DNA of 5,510 nt from Bacillota bacterium (GTDB lineage Bacteria; Bacillota; Clostridia; Oscillospirales; Ethanoligenentaceae): the NCBI GenBank assembly GCA_023391535.1, contig JAEWAU010000100.1, positions 1 to 5,510 of the forward strand, in the 5' to 3' direction. The position numbers and the translations under genes were made by a program. This document shows positions 1 through 5,372 of the stretch, in pieces. The notes below the pieces were generated by a model. The model worked only from the letters and a program-made list of their open reading frames with translations. It made no database searches and was not told the DNA's origin. Within the stretch, counting starts at the first letter, position 1. Each line of letters starts with the position of its first letter.

Positions 1-55
1 GAACCGCAAACTTCGTTTGCGCCGCCTGACGGCGGTGTCGCCTGAGGGCGAGTTC
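1..55 (-). repeat. Multi-hairpin (cloverleaf-like) structured element
   Basis: Three hairpins lie side by side and are closed by an outer GAAC (1-4) / GTTC (52-55) pairing. The first has stem GCAAAC/GTTTGC around a 3-base loop. The second has CCGCC/GGCGG with a 4-base loop, and the third TCGCC/GGCGA with a 4-base loop. Read on the minus strand the first loop is GAA and the other two are GTCA and CTCA, so the last two hairpins look like diverged copies of each other. The element lies downstream of two leftward promoters and would be part of their transcript leader. It may be an intergenic palindromic repeat or an RNA leader structure; I do not recognise a named riboswitch. The hairpins are plain in the sequence, but their function is unknown. 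Confidence 0.55.
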
Positions 56-144
56 AAACTTGTGCTCGCGGCCGTTTGGTTTTCAGGCTTGCGCTTGAAA
101 AGTGGACGGTGCGCGATTTGCTCCCCGGTTGAGGCGGGATGTTC

Positions 145-174
145 AGTATAGCATAAAACCGGAGGCATTGTCAA
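145..174 (-). promoter_or_regulatory. Leftward sigma-A-type promoter P2 (TTGACA-18-TATACT)
   Basis: On the minus strand a perfect -35 box TTGACA (169-174) is followed after 18 bases by TATACT (145-150). A TG one base upstream of the -10 makes it an extended -10 (TGC-TATACT). Transcription would start near 138 and run left out of the window, through the multi-hairpin element at 1-55. A second promoter of the same direction lies about 84 bases upstream. Such pairs are common ahead of strongly expressed genes, including rRNA operons, but the gene served is not in view. Confidence 0.7.
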
Positions 175-228
175 GATGTTTTGCATCAAAATGTTCGGTT
201 TTTTGCCCCTTCCGCAGGGCGCTCATTT

Positions 229-257
229 ATAATACCAAAAACGTTGCCCGTTGTCAA
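229..257 (-). promoter_or_regulatory. Leftward sigma-A-type promoter P1 (TTGACA-17-TATTAT)
   Basis: The minus strand has a perfect TTGACA (252-257), an optimal 17-base spacer and TATTAT (229-234), one mismatch from consensus. The predicted start is near 222. It points the same way as the promoter at 145-174, so a P1 transcript would read through P2 and have a leader of more than 220 bases before leaving the window. It lies downstream of the transglutaminase-like gene, which runs in the same direction, but it cannot serve that gene. Confidence 0.72.
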
Positions 258-455
258 CACTTTTCTGCAGTTTGTACGCTTCTTTTTTTAAAACGTCCCT
301 GTAAACGGAATTATACGGGTGCCGCGGCGCGTAAACGACCGGCCCGCCCTGTTTTCGCGTGCGGCTGAGCCGGCGGCAGCCGCCGTGCGCGGGGCTAGAC
401 ATACAATTTCACACACGGCCCCATTCGAATTGCCTGCGGCGCAGCCGCCGAACTG

Positions 456-473
456 CCCCGGCGCTAGCCGGGG
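456..473 (-). terminator. GC-rich hairpin over the stop codon of the transglutaminase-like gene
   Basis: CCCCGGC (456-462), loop GCTA (463-466) and GCCGGGG (467-473) form a perfect 7-bp stem. The TAG stop codon of the leftward gene sits in the loop. No U-run follows on the minus strand, so this is at best a weak intrinsic terminator or a 3'-end stabilising hairpin. A second hairpin at 436-448 lies just downstream. Confidence 0.4.
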
Positions 474-1570
474 GGCATGACGGCGTAATTTTCGGATTGG
501 CTGTTGAGGGGATCGGCGGCGTTAAAGGTTCCGAGCACATGGTCTGGCCGGCTCCCAAAATTGAAATAGGTGTGCAGCAGCCGGCTCCCGGGCTCCTCGC
601 GCCCGTCGGGGCCGAGCAGAACGGGGTCGTCGAAGGTGGCGTCCACGTAATACCAGCGTCCGCCCACCTGCGCCATGTTCCACGCGTGCGGGCCGCCGTC
701 CGCCGTGCCCGAAACGTAAAGCGACGGGATGCCCGCGGAACTGAGCAGCAGCTTGAGCGCCTGCGCGTAGCCCTGGCATACCGCTTTGCCGTTCACGAGC
801 GCGCCGTAGGCCGAATACGCGGGCGAGGAAGGATCCTGCTCCTGCTCGGCTGCCGTGTCGTAGCTGCACGACCGCACCAGTTGGTCGTGCAGCGCGCGCT
901 CCGTGCCCAGAGCGTCGGCGCGCCGCGCCTCCTTCTCCATCGCCAGGGCTTTGGCCCCCATCTGCGCGCGCATCGCCAAAATACGTGTTTTGTCCCCGCC
1001 GTACAGGTACTGGAACTGCAGCGAGTAGACATAGTACCCGGCGATCCCCGTATAGCTCATGTGCATACTGTTCGTATAAAACACTTCGGTATGATCGTAC
1101 AGGAAATATTCATAGGCGGTTTCCACCTGCACCGGCGTCAGCGTTCCCCGGATGACGGCGCGCGGCGAAACGGCGGCGACCGCCGAAGCGATCTGGTCGT
1201 AGGCGGCCCGCCCCGCCGGCGGCAAAAGGCCGCGCCCGTACTGATAAACCGAAAGCCCCGCTATGCCCGTGCCGCCCCAAAGAGCCTGCGCGGCTCCGGA
1301 GGATGAGGACACCGTGGAAGAGGACGCCGCGGGCAATGAGCCCTCCGCCTGCGAATCCGCGGAGCTTTGCGTTTGGGGCGCGCCGAAACCGGAGAACAGC
1401 CCGGCGGCCTCTTGGCGCAGCTGCCCGACGGCATCGCCCACCCGGCGCAGGGCCTCGCCCATGTCCGTTTTGGAGATTCCCGCCGGGCCGGGCAGCGCCG
1501 TCCACACCAGATACGCGACCGCCAGGGCGCAGACAAGCCCGCCCAGCGTTCTCAGAAAGCCTCTCATCAT
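464..1570 (-). CDS. Membrane-anchored transglutaminase-like domain protein
   Basis: This 368-residue protein has a hydrophobic segment at about residues 8-26 after a short basic start (MMRGFLR), reading as an uncleaved signal anchor or signal peptide, so the rest is probably extracytoplasmic. A Ser/Ala/Gln-rich, probably disordered linker spans about 63-98. A helical region follows with YEYFLYDHTEVFY (153-165), resembling the DHPEvFW-type segment often found ahead of bacterial transglutaminase-like domains. The catalytic core is AVCQGYAQA with Cys265, GPHAWNMA with His295, and WYYVDATFDDP with Asp310, a complete Cys-His-Asp triad. Such proteins may act as cysteine peptidases or as amide-modifying enzymes on surface proteins or the cell wall; the substrate cannot be inferred. 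AGGAG lies 10 bases before the first ATG and AAGG lies closer, so the first or second Met could be used. It has its own promoter at 1673-1700. Confidence 0.85.
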   Translation of the reverse strand: MMRGFLRTLGGLVCALAVAYLVWTALPGPAGISKTDMGEALRRVGDAVGQLRQEAAGLFSGFGAPQTQSSADSQAEGSLPAASSSTVSSSSGAAQALWGGTGIAGLSVYQYGRGLLPPAGRAAYDQIASAVAAVSPRAVIRGTLTPVQVETAYEYFLYDHTEVFYTNSMHMSYTGIAGYYVYSLQFQYLYGGDKTRILAMRAQMGAKALAMEKEARRADALGTERALHDQLVRSCSYDTAAEQEQDPSSPAYSAYGALVNGKAVCQGYAQALKLLLSSAGIPSLYVSGTADGGPHAWNMAQVGGRWYYVDATFDDPVLLGPDGREEPGSRLLHTYFNFGSRPDHVLGTFNAADPLNSQSENYAVMPPG

Positions 1571-1611
1571 TCCGCCTTATCTCCTGCTTTTCCCCGATTG
1601 AAAAGCGGATT

Positions 1612-1620
1612 TTATCCACA
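1612..1620 (+). promoter_or_regulatory. Perfect DnaA-box 9-mer (TTATCCACA), possibly by chance
   Basis: TTATCCACA matches the strongest DnaA-box consensus exactly. It lies in the predicted 5' leader of the transglutaminase-like gene, between its promoter and its start codon. No second box is visible nearby and no dnaA or dnaN is present, so this is not an origin. It could be a DnaA regulatory site or simply a chance 9-mer. Confidence 0.25.
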
Positions 1621-1672
1621 CGTTGATCGGAGAGCCGGCTCACGCCGCCGGCCGGAGTTGCCGTATGCCTCT

Positions 1673-1700
1673 ATTATACCCGCGCTCGGGCCGCCGTCAA
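1673..1700 (-). promoter_or_regulatory. Promoter of the transglutaminase-like gene (TTGACG-16-TATAAT)
   Basis: On the minus strand TTGACG (1695-1700) and a perfect TATAAT (1673-1678) are separated by 16 bases. The predicted start is near 1666, giving a leader of about 95 bases before the ATG at 1570. The leader contains GCCGGC repeats able to form a 6-bp hairpin and the DnaA-box-like 9-mer. The divergent small gene begins about 134 bases beyond the -35 box on the other strand. Confidence 0.75.
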
Positions 1701-1833
1701 CGCGAAACGGCGCGGCGCATCCGAAGCGCCGCACAAAAGCCGCAGGGGTGCCGCGGATCAGCGGCGCGCGTCTTCCGAACCCCTCCCGGGCGCTCCCGCC
1801 GCCGCGTTCATATACTGTTCGGGGGGGATTGCA

Positions 1834-2121
1834 ATGCACTGCCCGGAAGGCATGGACGGCGCGACCTATGTGGAGCTCGTCACGGCCGCTTCCGTGGCGC
1901 TTTCCCGCAATCTCGACGCCCGGAGCACGTTCCTGATGGCCGAGTTCGCCCAGGCCGTGGCCAATCAGATGATCACGCTGGCCATCTTCAAGGAAACGGA
2001 GGAGCACCGCCGCGCCGAAGCCCGCCGCAAGGAACAGGAGGCGCTCAAAAAGGCCGAGGAGGCGCGCAAGGCCGCCAAAGCGGCTCCGCAGCCGGGCTCA
2101 AAGCCCCCGCGCCCCGCCTGA
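1834..2121 (+). CDS. Small helical protein with charged C-terminal tail, unknown function
   Basis: The product is 95 residues with no signal peptide. Residues 11-52 (YVELVTAASVALSR to NQMITLAIF) look like an amphipathic two-helix segment. In pattern it recalls small Firmicute proteins in which an ELVT...A.ALA-type helix precedes a second helix ending in LATIAA; I recall such a family as DUF6774, but this needs a profile search. Residues 53-80 are very rich in Glu, Lys, Arg and Ala, suggesting a single charged helix or coiled coil. The last 15 residues are Pro-rich. A G-run (GGGGGGG) 6 bases before the ATG is the likely ribosome binding site. TATACT at 1811-1816 could be a -10, but no -35 is convincing. 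The gene is divergent from the transglutaminase-like gene and is followed by a strong terminator. Confidence 0.65.
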   Translation: MHCPEGMDGATYVELVTAASVALSRNLDARSTFLMAEFAQAVANQMITLAIFKETEEHRRAEARRKEQEALKKAEEARKAAKAAPQPGSKPPRPA

Positions 2122-2175
2122 AGCCGCGCCGGGTTTCGCCCCCAAACAAGGGTCCCCGCTCCGCGAAGCACGCCG

Positions 2176-2213
2176 AAAACGCCCTTCGCGCGGTTTTGCG
2201 CGAAGGGCGTTTT
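2176..2213. terminator. Bidirectional intrinsic terminator between convergent genes
   Basis: AAAACGCCCTTCGCGC (2176-2191), a 6-base loop (2192-2197) and its exact reverse complement (2198-2213) make a perfect 16-bp stem. The A-tract on one side and T-tract on the other let it work in both directions. It lies 54 bases after the small plus-strand gene and 68 bases beyond the stop codon of ribF, so it can end both transcripts. Confidence 0.88.
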
Positions 2214-2262
2214 GCCATGCCGTTCGATATGCCGAACTGGATATATTATGAAATATTATACG

Positions 2263-2285
2263 ATAAGGAGCTTACGCTCCGTTAT
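2263..2285 (-). terminator. Small hairpin spanning the ribF stop codon
   Basis: ATAA+GGAGC (2263-2271), loop TTAC and GCTCC+TTAT (2276-2285, one bulged G) form a 9-bp imperfect stem that includes the ribF TAA. The minus-strand sequence that follows is AT-rich but not a U-run, so it may be only a 3'-end stabilising structure. The strong terminator at 2176-2213 lies downstream. Confidence 0.3.
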
Positions 2286-3256
2286 AGTTCGGGATGAATA
2301 TCCCCTTCGGCAATTCGCAGGGCCTGCTCCGTATCGCGCCCCATCTGTGCCTTGAGCGCCTCCAGGCCGCCGAACCGGAGCTCGGGCCGCAGGAATTCCA
2401 ACAGGTCCACACGCAATGTGCGGCCGTAAAGGTCGCCCGAAAAGCCGGGGATGTACGTTTCCGCCGAGGGCTGCGCGTGCTCCTCCACCGTGGGCTTCAC
2501 CCCCACGCTGGTGACGCCCGGCCACAGCCGGCCGTCGAGCTCCACGCGCGAGGCGTACACGCCGTAGCGTGGGAAAAGCTGCGGCGCTTCCGGCACCTGG
2601 TTGATGGTGGGGGTGCCCAGCGTGCGGCCGAGCTGCCGGCCGTGCACCACCTCGGCCCAGAAAGCGAAGGGCCGGCCCATAAGCCGCCGGGCCGAAACCG
2701 CGTCGCCCCGCTCGAGCAGCGCGCGGATGCGCGTGGAGCTGACGGGCCCGCCATCCACGCAGACGGGCGCGGCCTCCGCGGCCACGATGCCGCGAGCGGC
2801 GCACAGCTCCTTCAGCTCCCGCGCGCCCGCCGCGGCGTTTTTGCCGAACCGGTAGTTGAACCCGCAAGAAACAAAGCGCACGTCGAACCAGCCGCAGAGC
2901 AGCTCGAGAAATTCCGAGGGGGAAAGATCCCGCACCTGTTCGAAGTCCAGATAGGCCACGGTATCCGCGCGAAGCGACTGCAGAATTTGCTCCTTGAGCG
3001 CGCGGCAGGTGATTTCGGGCGCCGGCGGCCCGCCCGGAAGCTCCGGGCGGCGGCGAAAGGTGACCACCGCCGTCTCCATGCCTTCGGACTGCGCTGCGTG
3101 CGCTGTCGCAGCGTGCGCTGTCGCAGCGTGCGCTGTCGCAGCGCCAATCACCGCCGCGTGGCCCTTATGGACGCCGTCAAAAAAACCGAGCGCCACCGCC
3201 GTGGGAGCTCCCCGCGCGATGGCGTCGCCCCATGCATATGTTTTCGTTGCAATCAC
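2282..3256 (-). CDS. ribF: Bifunctional riboflavin kinase / FAD synthetase RibF
   Basis: This cytoplasmic enzyme phosphorylates riboflavin to FMN and adenylylates FMN to FAD. The protein has 324 residues from the chosen start. The N-terminal FAD synthetase domain carries GFFDGVHKGH (24-33, the HIGH-like nucleotidyl-transfer motif), GFNYRFGKNAAAG (132-144) and SSTRIR (173-178). The C-terminal riboflavin kinase domain carries GRTLGTPTIN (210-219), SVGVKPT (250-256), the likely catalytic Glu266 in AETY, and GDLYG (274-278). I chose the GTG at 3256-3254 because it overlaps the truB stop as GTGA and puts the first motif at the family's usual distance from the N-terminus. An upstream in-frame ATG exists (near 3406) but would overlap truB by about 150 bases. 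Two oddities stand out: a three-copy in-frame repeat gives an Ala-rich TAHAA stretch at about 41-55, and the usual TFDPHP motif reads TFRRRP. Confidence 0.95.
   Translation of the reverse strand: MIATKTYAWGDAIARGAPTAVALGFFDGVHKGHAAVIGAATAHAATAHAATAHAAQSEGMETAVVTFRRRPELPGGPPAPEITCRALKEQILQSLRADTVAYLDFEQVRDLSPSEFLELLCGWFDVRFVSCGFNYRFGKNAAAGARELKELCAARGIVAAEAAPVCVDGGPVSSTRIRALLERGDAVSARRLMGRPFAFWAEVVHGRQLGRTLGTPTINQVPEAPQLFPRYGVYASRVELDGRLWPGVTSVGVKPTVEEHAQPSAETYIPGFSGDLYGRTLRVDLLEFLRPELRFGGLEALKAQMGRDTEQALRIAEGDIHPEL
3096..3143 (-). repeat. 15-bp in-frame tandem repeat, three copies, inside ribF
   Basis: Three perfect consecutive copies of GCGTGCGCTGTCGCA (3096-3110, 3111-3125, 3126-3140) are followed by a GCG fragment of a fourth. 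On the ribF strand each unit encodes the five residues TAHAA or a rotation of it. The repeat sits in the first helix after the GFFDGVHKGH motif, where I estimate the protein is about ten residues longer than usual, so two of the copies look like extra units from slippage or unequal recombination. Confidence 0.9.
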
Positions 3257-4197
3257 TCCTGTGTCGGGTCTTTTGCCTCCGCTTTCTGCGGTTCGGCCGC
3301 GCGCAGGGCTTCCTCGCGGCGGAACAGGCATTTCACGGCCAGCTCCTCCCGCTCCGGGCGGGCCTCCGCAAGCCCCAGGAACAGCGCTCCGCAGCGCACG
3401 CGGCAAAGCCCGCGCGCCGGGTGCGGCCCCAGCCGCGCGAAGGCGAGCGCGCCGCCGTTTGCCAGCCGCGCGGCCTGCCGCGGCGTCACCGCCGTTTCGG
3501 GCAGGGAAAGGAACACGGTTTCCACATCGCGCAAAAGTTCTTCGGCCTTCCCCTGCGCGGCGGCCTGCTCCGCCTGCTCGAGCGTAACACAGTCAGCAAG
3601 CGAGAAGCCCGCGGCGCGCGTGCGCCGCAGCGAGGCCATCGTGGCTCCGCACCCCAGCGCGCGGCCCAGGTCCTCGCACAGCACGCGGATATAAGTACCT
3701 TTGGAGCAGCGGATGTCGAGAAGCCAATCCTCCCCCTCGCGCCCCAACAGCCCGATGCCGTAAATGGTGACGGGCCGGGGCGCGCGTTCCACTGTTTCGC
3801 CCTCGCGCGCCAACTCGTAGAGGTGTTTGCCGCCCACGCGGACGGCCGAATACATGGGCGGAACCTGCAAAATTTCGCCGCACAGCGCGGCCGCCGCCCG
3901 CGCAAGATCTTCCTGCGTAAAATCCGGCTCCCGCCGCGCGAGCACGCTTCCCGTAACGTCGCCCGTATCGGTGACGACGCCCGGTCGCAGCCCCGCGGTA
4001 TAGCGCTTGTCCTGATCGGGCAGAAGCGAAACCGCTCGCGTCGCCTCCCCGATAAACACGGGCAGCACGCCCGTGGCCATCGGGTCGAGCGTGCCCGCGT
4101 GGCCCACGCGCCGCTCGTGAAAGATGCGCCGCAGCCGCGCAACCACGTCGAACGAGGTCATTCCGGCGGGCTTGTCGATGCACAAAACGCCGTTCAC
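3253..4197 (-). CDS. truB: tRNA pseudouridine(55) synthase TruB
   Basis: TruB converts U55 in the T-loop of elongator tRNAs to pseudouridine. The 314-residue protein shows GVLCIDKPAGMTS (3-15), RVGHAGTLDPMATGVLP (30-46) with the catalytic Asp38, the KRY motif with Tyr66, VPPMYSAVRVGGKHLYELAR (112-131), and CSKGTYIRVLCEDLG (164-178) with Arg171. A C-terminal region at about 228-296 fits the PUA-like RNA-binding domain. The start is a GTG (minus-strand codon 4197-4195), preceded by GGGGG with 8-base spacing. It follows nrnA after a 120-base gap containing a hairpin. Its TGA stop overlaps the ribF GTG by four bases, so ribF translation is probably coupled to it. The C-terminal tail (about 297-314) is charged and unlike the core. 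Confidence 0.96.
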   Translation of the reverse strand: MNGVLCIDKPAGMTSFDVVARLRRIFHERRVGHAGTLDPMATGVLPVFIGEATRAVSLLPDQDKRYTAGLRPGVVTDTGDVTGSVLARREPDFTQEDLARAAAALCGEILQVPPMYSAVRVGGKHLYELAREGETVERAPRPVTIYGIGLLGREGEDWLLDIRCSKGTYIRVLCEDLGRALGCGATMASLRRTRAAGFSLADCVTLEQAEQAAAQGKAEELLRDVETVFLSLPETAVTPRQAARLANGGALAFARLGPHPARGLCRVRCGALFLGLAEARPEREELAVKCLFRREEALRAAEPQKAEAKDPTQE

Positions 4198-4231
4198 GCG
4201 CCGTTCCCCCTTTCGCCCGTTCCGGCAAATC

Positions 4232-4250
4232 CGGCTTTTTCCGAAAGCCG
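4232..4250 (-). other. Hairpin in the nrnA-truB gap
   Basis: CGGCTTT (4232-4238), a 5-base loop and AAAGCCG (4244-4250) form a perfect 7-bp stem in the 120-base spacer, about 20 bases before the truB ribosome binding site. No U-run follows it on the minus strand, so it is probably not a terminator. It may be an mRNA processing or stability element between the two cistrons. Confidence 0.45.
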
Positions 4251-4317
4251 CGGCAGTTCCGTTAAAGATGGAACAGGCAGTAAAACCATCCCTCTTTACC
4301 GGAAACGCCGTATGGGA

Positions 4318-5325
4318 TTACGGCGCGCCGGTGCTGCCGGAGCCGGTGCTGCCGGAGCCGCGGAGCGCGTCGCCCACCGCGCCCAAAATGGCGGTTTTCA
4401 CCTCGGGAAGCGTTCCTTCGATCTCGCATCCCGCAGCGGCCGCGTGCCCGCCTCCGCCGAAACGCGCGCAGATGGCGGAGGCGTTGACGCCGCCCCCGGT
4501 GCGCAGGGAAATTTTATACAGCGGGCCTTCCCTTTTCTCTTTCTCTTTTATGGTAACGCCCACCTGCACGCCCTCGATGCGCGCGGGAATGGAGGGGATG
4601 CCCTCGGCCTCGTCGTCGCTGATGCCGGCTTCCTCGTACATGGAGCGCGAGAGCACAATCACGGCGGCGCGCCCGCCGAAGGCGTATTCCAGCGATTCCA
4701 ACGCCAGGCGCTCCATCAGGAGCCGCCCGCGGGATTTCGTTTCAAACAGGGCCTTGTTGATGCGGCTGCTGCGCGCGCCCTTCCCCACCAGCTCCGCGGC
4801 CGCGCGCAGCGTGGCGGCGGTGGTGTTCGAGTAGCAGAAGCAGCCCGTATCGGTGGCGATGCCGGTATAAAGGCAATCCGCGGTGCGCGCGTCCACAGGC
4901 GCGCCCATTCCGGTAAACAGCTCGAGCATCAGCTCGCAGGTGGCTGCGGCGCGCGGGTCCAGAAGCGTGAGCGCCGCGTAGCGCGTGTTGGAGGGGTGAT
5001 GGTCGATGCAGAGATCCACGCGCCCGGCGTAAGGCGCGAGCGCGTCGCCCAGCAGCGTGGGGGCCGCGATATCCACGGCCACCACGGCGCCCGGCTCGAA
5101 CTCCTGCCGCTCCACGCCCTCGAACAGATAGGCGTATTTGTGGGGGACGGCGTCGCTGCAGAGCACGCGCGCGCGCTTGCCCAGCGCGTGCAGCACGCGG
5201 CACAGCGCCGCGGAGGAGCCGAGCGTGTCGCCGTCCGGCGATTTGTGCGCCAGAATCAGCACGTTCTCCGCATTTTTCAAAAGTGCCGCCGCGCGGGCGA
5301 GCGTTTCTGCTTTTTTCTGTTCCAT
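4318..5325 (-). CDS. nrnA: DHH/DHHA1 phosphoesterase NrnA (oligoribonuclease / pAp phosphatase)
   Basis: NrnA-type enzymes degrade 2-5 nt RNA fragments and dephosphorylate 3'-phosphoadenosine 5'-phosphate to AMP, using Mn2+. The 335-residue protein has all the DHH motifs: AHKSPDGDTLGSS (26-38) with His27, Asp31 and Asp33; VDIA with Asp85; DHHPSN (108-113); and IATDTG with Asp159. The DHHA1 substrate-binding domain follows, with the hallmark GGGGHAAAAG at about 290-299. The ATG start has GGAG 9 bases upstream. The C-terminus ends in a 13-residue Gly/Ser/Thr tail built on a repeated GSGST unit, which is not part of the fold. It leads the cluster nrnA-truB-ribF. No promoter is visible between it and the palindromic elements to the right, so transcription probably enters from outside the window. 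Confidence 0.94.
   Translation of the reverse strand: MEQKKAETLARAAALLKNAENVLILAHKSPDGDTLGSSAALCRVLHALGKRARVLCSDAVPHKYAYLFEGVERQEFEPGAVVAVDIAAPTLLGDALAPYAGRVDLCIDHHPSNTRYAALTLLDPRAAATCELMLELFTGMGAPVDARTADCLYTGIATDTGCFCYSNTTAATLRAAAELVGKGARSSRINKALFETKSRGRLLMERLALESLEYAFGGRAAVIVLSRSMYEEAGISDDEAEGIPSIPARIEGVQVGVTIKEKEKREGPLYKISLRTGGGVNASAICARFGGGGHAAAAGCEIEGTLPEVKTAILGAVGDALRGSGSTGSGSTGAP
4327..4360 (-). repeat. 15-bp in-frame tandem repeat, 2.3 copies, at the nrnA 3' end
   Basis: GCCGGTGCTGCCGGA occurs at 4327-4341 and 4342-4356, with a partial GCCG following. On the nrnA strand it encodes the repeated pentapeptide GSGST at the extreme C-terminus. The unit length is the same as the ribF repeat, but the sequence is unrelated. 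A flexible Gly/Ser tail should tolerate changes in copy number. Confidence 0.88.
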
Positions 5326-5372
5326 TGGGTTTTACTCCGTCCTCTCCGCGCCGCCGCGGTTTCGCACCTTAT

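Larger units (their letters stand above)
1..463. other. Gene-free intergenic region (463 bases)
   Basis: I see no convincing coding region here. It contains the structured element at the window edge, two leftward promoters, a short IR (80-85 TTTTCA with 96-101 TGAAAA), and GC-rich hairpins at 371-385 (CGGCGG, loop CAG, CCGCCG) and 436-448 (GCGGC, loop GCA, GCCGC). The stretch from about 130 to 320 is clearly richer in A and T than the neighbouring genes, as expected for a promoter region. No tRNA or rRNA sequence is recognisable within it. Confidence 0.6.

Noticed and set aside
131..142. A 12-base match (AGGCGGGATGTT) between the left intergenic region and the minus strand around 5408-5419
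   Set aside because: The match is short, lies beside rather than within a matching structure, and the left copy has no palindromic partner; probably coincidence.
310..315. Third leftward -10-like TATAAT upstream of the tandem promoters
   Set aside because: There is no recognisable -35 box at a suitable distance (the hexamer there is TCGTTT).
403..415. ACAATTTCACACA, identical to part of the lac operon leader carried on common cloning vectors
   Set aside because: Only 13 bases match and both flanks differ from the lac/vector sequence, so vector contamination is not supported.
359..1306. Long plus-strand open frame (315 codons)
   Set aside because: It lies antisense to the transglutaminase-like gene, has an Arg/His-rich composition without domains, and is explained by GC-rich codon bias on the opposite strand.
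1612..2007. Minus-strand open frame of 131 codons opposite the small gene
   Set aside because: It crosses the promoter at 1673-1700 and lacks domain-like sequence. The plus-strand frame at 1834-2121 has the more protein-like composition and a terminator.
3257..3406. N-terminal extension of ribF to an upstream ATG
   Set aside because: It would overlap truB by about 150 bases and adds 50 low-complexity Gly/Pro/Arg residues. The GTG overlapping the truB stop gives the normal family N-terminus.
2294..3694. Long plus-strand open frame (466 codons)
   Set aside because: It is antisense to ribF and truB, both of which are certain from catalytic motifs. The translation is low-complexity Arg/Ala/Pro/His and has no plausible ribosome binding site.
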